Positions 1-8,473 of a stretch of DNA of 17,692 nt are shown piece by piece. The first letter of the stretch is position 1, and each line of letters starts with the position of its first letter. The stretch lies in NCBI GenBank assembly GCA_017609845.1, contig JAFCDD010000003.1, forward strand, positions 1-17,692, in the 5' to 3' direction. The notes beneath the pieces were generated by a model. It was not told where the DNA came from, ran no database searches, and saw nothing but the letters and a program-made list of their open reading frames with translations. The DNA is from Candidatus Woesearchaeota archaeon. GTDB taxonomy: Archaea > Nanobdellota > Nanobdellia > SCGC-AAA011-G17 > JACPNG01. The position numbers were made by a program, and so were the translations under genes.

Positions 1-719
1 TTATTAACATCCTTATCTGGATTAATCTCTACTAAATCAATCATTTTCAAGTTTTTTAAATTCTTAAACCTTTGTATAAAATACAATAGCTGTCTAACAG
101 ACATTCCACCAGCACTCAAATAACCTGTTCCAGGAGCACACCCAGGATCCAAAACATCAATATCAATACTTACATACAAACCATCAAATTTTCTAGCATT
201 TTCCATAACTATATCACAAACATCCCTAATTCCAGAAGCAACCTTTTTCATATCAAAAATTCTAATATTATTCTCCTTCAAAAAATAATGCTCTTTCTTA
301 AACACCTGCCTTAAACCAACATAAATTAAATTTTCTTTTTTTAAAACTCCTTCTTTAATAAGTACCTTTACAAAATCTTCATGAGTAATCTTAAAATCAT
401 TAACACAATCAGCATGTGCATCAAACATTACCAACCCAGGATTCTTATACTTCTTACTAAATTTCTTAAAGCAAGAATAAGTAATAGAATGGTCTCCTCC
501 AATCACAATTCCTTCATCAACATTATTAAAAATATTCTCCATAGTCTCTTCAATATCATTTTCATTAACCTTTATCTTTTCTAAATCAAAATTTATTATG
601 TTTCCGTTCTCATTCATCTCTATCTTTTTCAAAACCTTTATGATTTCTTCAGGAGCTTTCTCACATCCGATATTCTTATCCAAGCAACCTAGAGAACTGG
701 GAACCAAAAAAATCTTCAT
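1..719 (-). CDS. Arginase/agmatinase-family ureohydrolase, C-terminus cut by window edge
   Basis: This is a binuclear-metal (normally Mn2+) ureohydrolase, a family that hydrolyses guanidino compounds such as arginine or agmatine. Reading leftwards from an ATG at 719, 239 residues are visible and the frame is still open at base 1. The family metal motifs are present in order: GGDHS at 74-78, DAHAD at 100-104, SIDIDVLDP at 184-192, and a conserved glutamate (E231) in VEINPD. Members are usually about 260-300 residues, so roughly 20-60 C-terminal residues lie outside the window. The start follows the TyrRS stop by one nucleotide, so the two genes are probably cotranscribed. The substrate cannot be fixed from motifs alone: agmatinase (polyamine synthesis) or arginase are the main options, and the DAHADCVND stretch is not diagnostic to me. 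Confidence 0.9.
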   Translation of the reverse strand, partial: MKIFLVPSSLGCLDKNIGCEKAPEEIIKVLKKIEMNENGNIINFDLEKIKVNENDIEETMENIFNNVDEGIVIGGDHSITYSCFKKFSKKYKNPGLVMFDAHADCVNDFKITHEDFVKVLIKEGVLKKENLIYVGLRQVFKKEHYFLKENNIRIFDMKKVASGIRDVCDIVMENARKFDGLYVSIDIDVLDPGCAPGTGYLSAGGMSVRQLLYFIQRFKNLKNLKMIDLVEINPDKDVN

Positions 720-720
720 T

Positions 721-1734
721 TTAATATGCTTCTTTAGACAATTTCTGTAAAGTCTTTTGTTCCTTTCTAAAAACCATTAATAATTTATTTATCTCATCAG
801 CAACAGCATTCTTCAAATCCAAAGGATGTAATTTTTTAGATCTAAATGCATTTTCAATTTCTTTATAATTAGTAAACTCTAATTCTCCTCCATATTTTTC
901 ATCCCTCTTAACAATAAATTTCTCTTTTTTGTCTACTTTAATAACCATAATAACATATTTCAAAAAAGACAACAAACCATTATCCACATCACCTGCGACA
1001 CATTCTGCATTTTTAATTTTACTTCTTACTGTTTCTTCATCATCTAAAATATCAATTTTTGATTTAGAATCGGAAGCACTCATCTTCTTACCAATTAATC
1101 CCGGAATTATGGGAGTCATAACCTCTATTCTTCTCTCATATCCTACCTTGGGATGGTTTTCTCTAGCAAACATAAATATCTTTCTTTGATCCGTTCCTCC
1201 GTACTGAATATCAACCTTAAGATACTCCTCATCAAGCATCTGCATAATCGGATAAATCAATCCAGAAAGTTTGGGATTATCTCCAAACTTGACAACCTCA
1301 GCGGCAGCCCTTTTACAATCATTTATTGAAGCAAATGTGGAAACTCTCAATACATCATAAAAATATTTTTTATCTAACTGGAAATCTGATCCTTTCACAA
1401 TCTCAAAATTCTTAATATCTGCTCCAATAGCTTTAAACATCAAAGGGATAACCTTACTATAATATTTATATCTCTTATCTAAAACATCCCACGGAGTATT
1501 ATCCAAAGCTCCGTGCAAATCAGCTAACAACAATTTAACCTTAAAACCAGCCTTCAAAAAGTCAGCTAACTTTAAAACCCACAAAAAATAAGCGACATGC
1601 GGCCTCCCCGTAATTGCAGTACCTAAATAAACAGAAGGATTCTTCTTTTTCTTTAATAATTCCACTAACTCTTTCTCTGTTATGACTTCTTCTGCATTTC
1701 TCTTAATCAATTTAACTTTTTCCTTAATATCCAT
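721..1734 (-). CDS. tyrS: Tyrosyl-tRNA synthetase
   Basis: This class I synthetase charges tRNA-Tyr in the cytoplasm. Numbering from an upstream in-frame ATG at 1740, the HIGH-equivalent is TGRPHVAYF (44-52) and the KMSKS loop is KMSAS (219-223). The tyrosine pocket pattern is Y38, then Y163, Q167 and D170 in YPIMQMLD, followed by GGTDQRKIFMFARE. Together these indicate TyrRS rather than TrpRS. TGRPHVAYF and the acidic region after KMSAS resemble the archaeal/eukaryal form. At about 337 residues, with no appended C-terminal RNA-binding domain, it is a normal archaeal length. I chose the ATG at 1734 (Met3 of the longer frame) because the TATA-like box at 1754-1763 then lies 29 nt upstream, as for the other leaderless genes; 1740 is the alternative. 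The ureohydrolase follows directly. Confidence 0.95.
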   Translation of the reverse strand: MDIKEKVKLIKRNAEEVITEKELVELLKKKKNPSVYLGTAITGRPHVAYFLWVLKLADFLKAGFKVKLLLADLHGALDNTPWDVLDKRYKYYSKVIPLMFKAIGADIKNFEIVKGSDFQLDKKYFYDVLRVSTFASINDCKRAAAEVVKFGDNPKLSGLIYPIMQMLDEEYLKVDIQYGGTDQRKIFMFARENHPKVGYERRIEVMTPIIPGLIGKKMSASDSKSKIDILDDEETVRSKIKNAECVAGDVDNGLLSFLKYVIMVIKVDKKEKFIVKRDEKYGGELEFTNYKEIENAFRSKKLHPLDLKNAVADEINKLLMVFRKEQKTLQKLSKEAY

Positions 1735-1753
1735 ACTCATAAAGAATCATATT

Positions 1754-1763
1754 AAAATATAAA
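1754..1763 (-). promoter_or_regulatory. TATA-like promoter of tyrS
   Basis: On the minus strand this reads TTTATATTTT. Its upstream edge is 29 nt from the ATG at 1734 and only 23 nt from the ATG at 1740. This supports a leaderless transcript starting at 1734. Confidence 0.5.
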
Positions 1764-1800
1764 GCTTTCCAAAAATCTTACGGATTTTTCTAATAAAACA

Positions 1801-1809
1801 ATATAAAAA
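1801..1809 (+). promoter_or_regulatory. TATA-like promoter of the OB-fold/permease pair
   Basis: ATATAAAAA lies 28-29 nt before the ATG at 1830, the spacing expected for a leaderless archaeal transcript. It shares an 89-95 nt divergent intergenic region with the tyrS promoter. Confidence 0.5.
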
Positions 1810-1829
1810 CACAAAAAAATAACTCTCAA

Positions 1830-2177
1830 ATGGAAGAAAAAACCTTATTCAAGGTAGCTCTATCTCTAAGCCTAATCGGTATTTTAATAATTTTAATAAT
1901 TGCAGAACAAGATACAGTAAGGACAAAAGACATAGCAATAATAAAAACCTTGCAATTAGAAACAAAAGTAAAAATAAAAGGAACAATAACAAAAATCACT
2001 GACACTCCAACATTATTAATTCTAGAAATAAAAGACCAAACAGACAAAATAAAGAGTATAGTCTACAAAGAAGAAGAAATTGATATACAAAAAAGTAACA
2101 TGGTAGAAATAATCGGGACATTAAAGGAATACCAAAACGAATTAGAAATCGAAGTTTCCCAAATTAAAATTCTATGA
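1830..2177 (+). CDS. Membrane-anchored small protein with an OB-fold-like domain
   Basis: A 115-residue protein. A hydrophobic segment at about residues 8-25 (LFKVALSLSLIGILIILII) forms a signal anchor. From about residue 43 the rest is a beta-rich domain with alternating hydrophobic strands (VKIKGTITKI, LLILEIKDQT, IKSIVYK, VEIIGTLKEY, LEIEVSQIKIL). That pattern resembles the small nucleic-acid-binding OB folds of the tRNA/helicase type or of exonuclease VII. The OB reading rests on strand pattern only. Ligand and membrane side are unknown; the topology could place the domain inside or outside. Its last codons overlap the start of the downstream permease by 4 bp (ATGA), so the two are probably translationally coupled and may act together. 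Confidence 0.75.
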   Translation: MEEKTLFKVALSLSLIGILIILIIAEQDTVRTKDIAIIKTLQLETKVKIKGTITKITDTPTLLILEIKDQTDKIKSIVYKEEEIDIQKSNMVEIIGTLKEYQNELEIEVSQIKIL

Positions 2178-3376
2178 TAATCCAAATTTTAATAGCAATT
2201 CTAATTGGGGTTTTATTGGGAATAATAACAGGCCTTACACCAGGAATTCACATAAACTTAATCTCCTTACTAATCCTTTCACTCTCCCCAATATTCCTCA
2301 ACTACACATCTCCATTAATCCTGGCAATAATAATAGTTGCAATGGCAATAACCCACACTTTCCTTGACACAATTCCTTCTATATTCTTAGGAGCTCCAGA
2401 TCCAAATCAAGTTTTATCCGTTCTCCCAGGACACAAACTTTTACTAAAAGGATTTGGTTACGAAGCAATAATATTAACAGTTCTTGGATCATTATCAGCT
2501 TTAATACTCTCAATTGCGTTCGCACCACTAATCTTCTTCCTGATACCAAAAATTTATCCAATAATAAAAGATTACATAGGATATCTCCTTTTAATAATCT
2601 CAGCATTACTAATATTAAGAGAAAAAACCTCAAAAACCTGGGCATTAATTATTTTCTTCTTAGCAGGAACATTAGGAGTATTAACATTAAATCTTTACAA
2701 CATTAAAAATCCATTATTCTCCTTACTATCTGGTTTATTCGGAACCTCCTCATTAATAATCAGTTTAAAAAATAAAATAAAAATCCCAAAACAAAAAATA
2801 ACATATCCAAACATAAAAAGTAAAACAGCCATAAAAACGATCTCAATCTCTCTTTTAGTAGGAACTGTTTGTTCTTTTCTTCCAGGCTTAGGACCTTCGC
2901 AAGCAGCAATAATAGCCTCTCAATTACTCAAAAAAATTGAACAAAAAGCATTCCTGATCCTGGTGGGCTCATTGTCAACAATAAATATGGTAATCAGCTT
3001 TATAGCATTATACACAATAAACAAAGCAAGAAACGGAGCTGTAATAATAATCTCAAAAATTTTAGAAACTTTAACATTAAGTAATTTAATACTTCTATTA
3101 GCCTGCTCCCTGGTGGCAGCGTCCATAGCAACAATGCTGGCAATTTTCATAACAAAATTCTTTTCCAAAGTAATTACAAAAATTAATTATAAAATTCTAT
3201 GTTTATCAATAATTTCCTTGATAACACTGCTTACTCTTTTTCTTTCAAACCTAATAGGAATCCTAATATTAATAACTGCAACTTTTATAGGAATAATAGC
3301 ACCACTCAAAAACATTGGAAGAAATCATCTTATGGGTTGTTTGATATTGCCCATCACTTTATATTTTATTCTTTAA
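2174..3376 (+). CDS. TctA-like (DUF112) integral membrane permease
   Basis: A 400-residue, highly hydrophobic protein with roughly 10-12 membrane segments. It carries the duplicated signature of the TctA family, the large permease subunit of tripartite tricarboxylate transporters. The first copy is GIITGLTPGIHINL near residues 16-29; the second is GTVCSFLPGLGPSQ near 230-243. In bacteria TctA works with a small membrane subunit (TctB) and a periplasmic binding protein (TctC); neither is next to it here, so this is a solo permease of unknown substrate. It overlaps the upstream OB-fold-like gene by 4 bp. Its stop codon (3374-3376) interlocks with that of the convergent DP2 gene in the tetranucleotide TTAA. 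The family assignment is fairly secure, while the transport substrate is not inferable. Confidence 0.8.
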   Translation: MIIQILIAILIGVLLGIITGLTPGIHINLISLLILSLSPIFLNYTSPLILAIIIVAMAITHTFLDTIPSIFLGAPDPNQVLSVLPGHKLLLKGFGYEAIILTVLGSLSALILSIAFAPLIFFLIPKIYPIIKDYIGYLLLIISALLILREKTSKTWALIIFFLAGTLGVLTLNLYNIKNPLFSLLSGLFGTSSLIISLKNKIKIPKQKITYPNIKSKTAIKTISISLLVGTVCSFLPGLGPSQAAIIASQLLKKIEQKAFLILVGSLSTINMVISFIALYTINKARNGAVIIISKILETLTLSNLILLLACSLVAASIATMLAIFITKFFSKVITKINYKILCLSIISLITLLTLFLSNLIGILILITATFIGIIAPLKNIGRNHLMGCLILPITLYFIL

Positions 3377-6300
3377 AACCACTTCTGTAACCCTTCCTGC
3401 CTGTCCTTATCTTTACCAAAAACACTTTCTATTCTCCTCTTAGTCAACTCCAAAGTCTGTTGTAAATATTTAGGTAAAGAATATTTCTTGGCTAACTCTA
3501 AACTTGGTTCTAAATACTTAACGATACTACCTTCAGCTATAGTAAATATAATCCTTCCTCCACATTTAAGACATTTCCCACACAACGGAGGTCTCCTATA
3601 CTTAGAATTACAATCAACGCATCTAAATTGTTGCATAGAAAACTTTCTTAAATTACCCCTAATATCCCTGATAAAATGTCTCTCAATGACCAGCCTGGCC
3701 ACATCCATCTCATCAACAGCCCTTATTTTTTCAGCAATATCCATCTGTCCTTGCACTTTTTCCATCATTGTAGGAATAAATTTATACGCACTACACCTAA
3801 CCCCTGAATTAATATCAGAAGTTCCATGAGTAAAACCCAAACCACCATATTCTCCTTTTTTCCCAAGTAGACTAGCAAACGTCTTAATCTGAACCTCTTT
3901 GGGAAATGCATATTTTAAAGCAGATTCATAAAATTCCAAAGGATATTCATTTACAATATCTAAATTAAACACCATGTCATCAACCTCACTAGGAATTAAT
4001 TTATAAGTCAAAACTAATGGGGCATCTTGTGTCGTTCCCCTATGACTTGGCAGAAACTTCCTTGAAAAATTAAGTAACGCGTCCATTAACAAAATTACAC
4101 ACGCTTCATCACCATCACAATCCCTTCTCATAATACTATGAAACAAAGGATGAGCCAAAAATCCCTGTGTCTCAGAAAAACCAATCACTCTTCCGACTAT
4201 TCCTGCACTAGTGTGGGGACTCATAGCAACAATCAAATGTCCAACTAAATCTTTTCTATCTTTTAAGTTATAAAAACTATTAACATTATATAATTTTAAT
4301 AATAATTCATCAATAAATTTACTAACCCTGAACAAAACAGAATCCGCCCCTTCATCTAAACTTTCTGGACAAGAAGGCAAGATAACATCCTGCACTTTTA
4401 AATTTAACAACTGCTCTTCATTAATTAATTCATTCCCATTAATATCTTCATCATAACCCATCTCTTTCAATTTTTCTACACTAACGCCTATTTCTTTTGG
4501 CTTAAAAGCAGTAATTGTCATTTCAGTCATATCAAATCTGGTCGTCCCATCCTTATTAACATAAATCTTATTTTTAGATCTTAATATTGATTTAATTAAA
4601 TTCTCAGGGATACTATGTGCACTAGACATTCCCCTAACACCCTTCACAATATCAGTATATTCATTCAAACCAATATTTTTTAATGCTTTTTTAAAATAAT
4701 AATTAATATCCACTGGTTTATTTCTGGATTCAACGCATCTATGTCCTTCTATCTCACACTCATTAACCAAAACATCCTTACAATCATAACAATAATATGC
4801 TCTTTTCGTATTACTTCCACAAAATTCACAAATAGAATAAATAGTTTCCTTCTTGCATCCATCACAATAATAAATAGCAAATTCAGAAGTAACTTTTCCT
4901 TTTTCCATGGCAGCAAGAAAATTCCTCATCTTTCCTCCCTCATTGCCAACAGGAAATAATCCATGTGGACTTCCGGTCATCTTCCTCATTTTTGCCTTTT
5001 CAGGCCTACCCATTCTAGCCCCAATAAACGTTCCGCTTTTATCTCTAATCTTTATACCAGAAAGATTATTCACAATCTCCAAAACATCATCACCAACAAC
5101 CTCCTTATCAAAATTCAAACAAGATAACAAAATTTCCTTGTGGTCTTTTTCAATAATAACTTTATTTTCCTTCACAATATGAGGAACAGCTAATAATTCC
5201 AACACTCTCTTGGCATCTCTATCCTCAATATCTTTAGTAGCATCATAAATAAAATCTAAAATAAGTTTATCATCCTTAACTTGCCCTTCATTAATCCATT
5301 CTCTTAAAATTAAAAATTTCTTTTTATTAATAGAATTCCAATAATATGTATATTTGGGATGTAAGGGAACATTATATTTTTTAGCTATCAAAATTGATTC
5401 TTTTGCAGTCAAATAAGAAAATCTGTCTTTAATCACCCTATCAACAATCTCATCCTTTTCCTTTATCTCCAATAACTCTGCCCTATACCATTCTTCATTA
5501 TAACCACAAGGGACTAACCTATGACCTCTATCAAGAAAATCACCATAATTAACTAATATATCACCTAAATACAAAATCTCATCAATATCATCTTTATTCT
5601 TTATAGCATCGTCCTCTTTCGCCAAACATAAAACACTTCCATTATTCAATTTAACAACTGGACCATCAATATCATCACAAACAGCTATAGTGGTAGCCTT
5701 ACCCGGCCTTTCAGTTTTTAATTGAGTCCCGCTAGCAATATAATTATTCAAAATTAACATAGTGGCAGGATGAATAGCATCAGAACTAAAACCAGAATTT
5801 CTGGCCCTTCCATACCTTAACCTAAAACCGCCTTCTCTTAAAGGGTAAGTCAATACAGGCCTTCCAGCAACTAAATCTTTTATATAAGTATAATCTGCTT
5901 TGATCAACTCAGAAGATTTCTTTTCTTCTTTGGATTTTATCTTAGATTGAATTTCTACAAAACCATCTAAAAATGACCAATGTTCCATATCAAAATCCTT
6001 CATATAATTAGAAAATTTTCTATAAACTTTACCGGCTTTCTGAGCCAAACCCTCTCCTATAACTAAACAAATACCATTTCTAATTCTATTAGTTTCGATT
6101 CTTGGTAAATTTTTATAATTACTCACTTCAAATTTTTCACTAGGATCTCCATCAATTTGAACAGGAAGATTTTTAACTAAAAAAATAGTTTCTTCTTCTG
6201 TAGGAAAATATTGTAGATTCGTAATCCTTTCATGATAATCTCTTAATTCAGTAAACATTCTTTTAATCTCTTCCTCAGTAGGATCATATTCCTTATAACC

Positions 6301-6819
6301 CATCTTTTTTCTCACGTAATCAGCAACGATAACAGAAACACTAGCTGCAGTTCCTCCTGCACTTCTAATTGGTCCTGAAAAATACAAAGAAAAATATTCT
6401 TCGCCATCCTTCCTTTTTTTTATTCCTAACTTAGTAAACCCTTCTAAAGGACTTGCCACAACACCATTTGTCAAATAAGCAATTCCAACTCTAATTCCAA
6501 CTTCCATAGCTTCTTTAATGTCATCAAAATCACAAAATTCACTTTTAGCAGTTTCTAAAGAAATTTCCATAGCAACTCTCCAATCTTGTAACCCATACTT
6601 CTCTTCTAATTCAAAAATTCTTTGTATTAATTTCTCTGAATTAAGATCAGGTTTAACACTAGTTATTAATCCCACAACTCTTTCAGCCATGTTTTCTGCT
6701 AAAGGAATTTCTATATCACTAACGGGATCAAAACCTTTTTTTCTAGCTATTTGAGCTAAAGAATACGCTTTATCTAAAGATCTTTTTATTTTTGTAAAAT
6801 AAATATCCATATCATTCAT
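3373..6819 (-). CDS. polC: DNA polymerase D large catalytic subunit (DP2)
   Basis: The polymerising subunit of archaeal replicative polymerase D, 1148 residues, within the usual 1100-1270 range and without an intein. Visible landmarks are FSGPIRSAGGTAAS (N-terminal half), SPHTSAGIVGRVIGF, and the double-psi beta-barrel catalytic motif DCDGDEA at 900-906, where D902 and D904 are the expected metal-binding aspartates. A cysteine-rich zinc region begins at C652/C655, and a C-terminal zinc ribbon has cysteines at about 1067, 1070, 1080, 1083 and 1086. The protein ends in QEGLQKWF, a PIP-box-like PCNA-binding tail. The start overlaps the DP1 stop by 8 bp; an ATG at 6810 is an alternative that would follow the DP1 stop by one nucleotide. 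It is the third gene of the orc1-DP1-DP2 operon and is convergent with the TctA-like gene, with interlocked stops. Confidence 0.97.
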   Translation of the reverse strand: MNDMDIYFTKIKRSLDKAYSLAQIARKKGFDPVSDIEIPLAENMAERVVGLITSVKPDLNSEKLIQRIFELEEKYGLQDWRVAMEISLETAKSEFCDFDDIKEAMEVGIRVGIAYLTNGVVASPLEGFTKLGIKKRKDGEEYFSLYFSGPIRSAGGTAASVSVIVADYVRKKMGYKEYDPTEEEIKRMFTELRDYHERITNLQYFPTEEETIFLVKNLPVQIDGDPSEKFEVSNYKNLPRIETNRIRNGICLVIGEGLAQKAGKVYRKFSNYMKDFDMEHWSFLDGFVEIQSKIKSKEEKKSSELIKADYTYIKDLVAGRPVLTYPLREGGFRLRYGRARNSGFSSDAIHPATMLILNNYIASGTQLKTERPGKATTIAVCDDIDGPVVKLNNGSVLCLAKEDDAIKNKDDIDEILYLGDILVNYGDFLDRGHRLVPCGYNEEWYRAELLEIKEKDEIVDRVIKDRFSYLTAKESILIAKKYNVPLHPKYTYYWNSINKKKFLILREWINEGQVKDDKLILDFIYDATKDIEDRDAKRVLELLAVPHIVKENKVIIEKDHKEILLSCLNFDKEVVGDDVLEIVNNLSGIKIRDKSGTFIGARMGRPEKAKMRKMTGSPHGLFPVGNEGGKMRNFLAAMEKGKVTSEFAIYYCDGCKKETIYSICEFCGSNTKRAYYCYDCKDVLVNECEIEGHRCVESRNKPVDINYYFKKALKNIGLNEYTDIVKGVRGMSSAHSIPENLIKSILRSKNKIYVNKDGTTRFDMTEMTITAFKPKEIGVSVEKLKEMGYDEDINGNELINEEQLLNLKVQDVILPSCPESLDEGADSVLFRVSKFIDELLLKLYNVNSFYNLKDRKDLVGHLIVAMSPHTSAGIVGRVIGFSETQGFLAHPLFHSIMRRDCDGDEACVILLMDALLNFSRKFLPSHRGTTQDAPLVLTYKLIPSEVDDMVFNLDIVNEYPLEFYESALKYAFPKEVQIKTFASLLGKKGEYGGLGFTHGTSDINSGVRCSAYKFIPTMMEKVQGQMDIAEKIRAVDEMDVARLVIERHFIRDIRGNLRKFSMQQFRCVDCNSKYRRPPLCGKCLKCGGRIIFTIAEGSIVKYLEPSLELAKKYSLPKYLQQTLELTKRRIESVFGKDKDRQEGLQKWF

Positions 6820-8473
6820 TTTTTTCAGATAAAAAATTCAAAACCTTTATTTCCCTAGTTTTTAAATTTACCAAGGGGACTCTAGATGGATCAGGACTAT
6901 GACCTGTCCTTTCTTGAAAATCTGTTCTAGACTGCCAACAACTGCCGCTAATCAATGTAACATTATTATAACTACTAATGCTCAACTTATGTATATGGCC
7001 CGATATAAAAAAATCAGGGATCTTATCCACAACTAAAGGATCATGATCCTTATAAGGAATATATAATGTAGAAGTATGTGACGGAGCCAAATGTCTCTTT
7101 TGCAATAAAAGTTTCATAATCAAATCAACCCTTTCACTTATATTCGGCCTAGCTAATCTTATGGTCTCAACAGATTCACCATAAAAATCATAACTATAAC
7201 CATGATATATCAATACATCAAAACCAACAAAACTTTGAGAAGAGTGAATATTAACAAATGCAGGATTGCTTACAAAAAAAGCATTATTCAATTCAAACAG
7301 AGGCTTGGCTCTTTCTTTATCAAAAACAGGTTGAGGCTCAGCCACTCTAATAGTATCGTGATTGCCGGGACTAATAATAATTTTTATATCTTTCCTTATC
7401 ATTTGCAATAATTTTGCACATTCAGCATACTGCTCTTCAATAGTTTTCAAATATAATTCATCCTCTTGACCGGGGTATATCCCAACGCCATCAATCAAGT
7501 CTCCCATAATAAAAAGGTACTTAACTTTAGAAGCAATTTTCTTTTGTTTAGAATTACCTGTTTTCAAATTTATCCAATTAATAAATCTCATAAAATCCTT
7601 TTTTAAAAAAAGATTACTCCCCACATGCAAATCACTAATAAAAGCCGCATAAGTTTCATCAGGACTTTTCTTAACCTCTTTCGTCAACGGAATGTCTGGA
7701 AAAAATAAATCATTCCCAAAAATAATACCATTACCAAGAAAACCATTAATCCCAATAACTTCGTCATTAACAGTTTCTTGCGCATATCTATAAATTTCCC
7801 TATTTTTATTAAATAAAACCTTCACAATTCCCGTTGGATCTTCTATAGTTAAAATAATATTATCATTTTTAGTAATATGTTTCTCAGAAACAATTCCTAT
7901 AATAGAAACTGGCTCATTATATTTCTTATTCACAACTCTTGATATGGAAATAACATTATTTAATTCAGGTCTCTTCTGCAGAATCTCCCTCAAAAAATTA
8001 TACCTCGCTTTAAAATAAGAAACAAAATCTTGAACTTCTCTTTTGCCAGAATCCTCTCCATAAGATTTTAATATAACAACGCTGCTCTCATCACCATTAT
8101 CATTATCTAAAAAATCATTGCTGGGTTTATCCAACGCTTCCACCATACTATCAATCTTCTTCTTTTTGTCTTCTTGTATTCCATAATTTAAGACATCTAA
8201 AAAAGTATTATACACTACATCCTTTTTCTTCTTTTCAAATAAAGTTCTTGCTTTTTCAAATTCAATCCAATTTATAGAAATTTCTTTTCTCTCGTTGTTT
8301 ACAACAGAAAATAAATCCTTATGCAAAACTAAAGGGTTGTCTCCTTTCCCAAACTTCTCTTCAGCATATTTAATAAAAATCTCTTTATCAAAATCTTCTT
8401 TTAAGTCCGCAAAAAAATCAGGACCTAAAAGGTATCCTTTATCCAAAAAAAAATTAACTAACTCTTGTTTCAT
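6812..8473 (-). CDS. polB: DNA polymerase D small subunit (DP1, 3'-5' proofreading exonuclease)
   Basis: A 553-residue partner of DP2 carrying the Mre11-like calcineurin-fold nuclease that gives PolD its 3'-5' exonuclease. In order: an N-terminal helical region joined by an acidic linker (about 110-140), an OB fold near 190-230 (VSIIGIVSEKHITKND, IVKVLFN), then the phosphoesterase domain. That domain has SDLHVGS (D281, H283), MGDLIDG, SPGNHDT (G370-D373), IYHGYS and SGHIHK (G492-H495). All metal ligands expected of an active enzyme appear present. It starts in an ATGA overlap with the orc1 stop and overlaps DP2 by 8 bp, so stoichiometric, coupled translation with both neighbours is likely. 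Confidence 0.97.
   Translation of the reverse strand: MKQELVNFFLDKGYLLGPDFFADLKEDFDKEIFIKYAEEKFGKGDNPLVLHKDLFSVVNNERKEISINWIEFEKARTLFEKKKKDVVYNTFLDVLNYGIQEDKKKKIDSMVEALDKPSNDFLDNDNGDESSVVILKSYGEDSGKREVQDFVSYFKARYNFLREILQKRPELNNVISISRVVNKKYNEPVSIIGIVSEKHITKNDNIILTIEDPTGIVKVLFNKNREIYRYAQETVNDEVIGINGFLGNGIIFGNDLFFPDIPLTKEVKKSPDETYAAFISDLHVGSNLFLKKDFMRFINWINLKTGNSKQKKIASKVKYLFIMGDLIDGVGIYPGQEDELYLKTIEEQYAECAKLLQMIRKDIKIIISPGNHDTIRVAEPQPVFDKERAKPLFELNNAFFVSNPAFVNIHSSQSFVGFDVLIYHGYSYDFYGESVETIRLARPNISERVDLIMKLLLQKRHLAPSHTSTLYIPYKDHDPLVVDKIPDFFISGHIHKLSISSYNNVTLISGSCWQSRTDFQERTGHSPDPSRVPLVNLKTREIKVLNFLSEKNE

Noticed and set aside
929..1189. Plus-strand frames inside tyrS, DP2, DP1 and the minus-strand frames inside lonB
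   Set aside because: They lie entirely within strongly recognised genes on the other strand and show no domain motifs or promoters.
3373..6819. Intein inside DP2
   Set aside because: Some archaeal DP2 genes carry inteins, but this one has normal length and continuous family motifs without splicing blocks.
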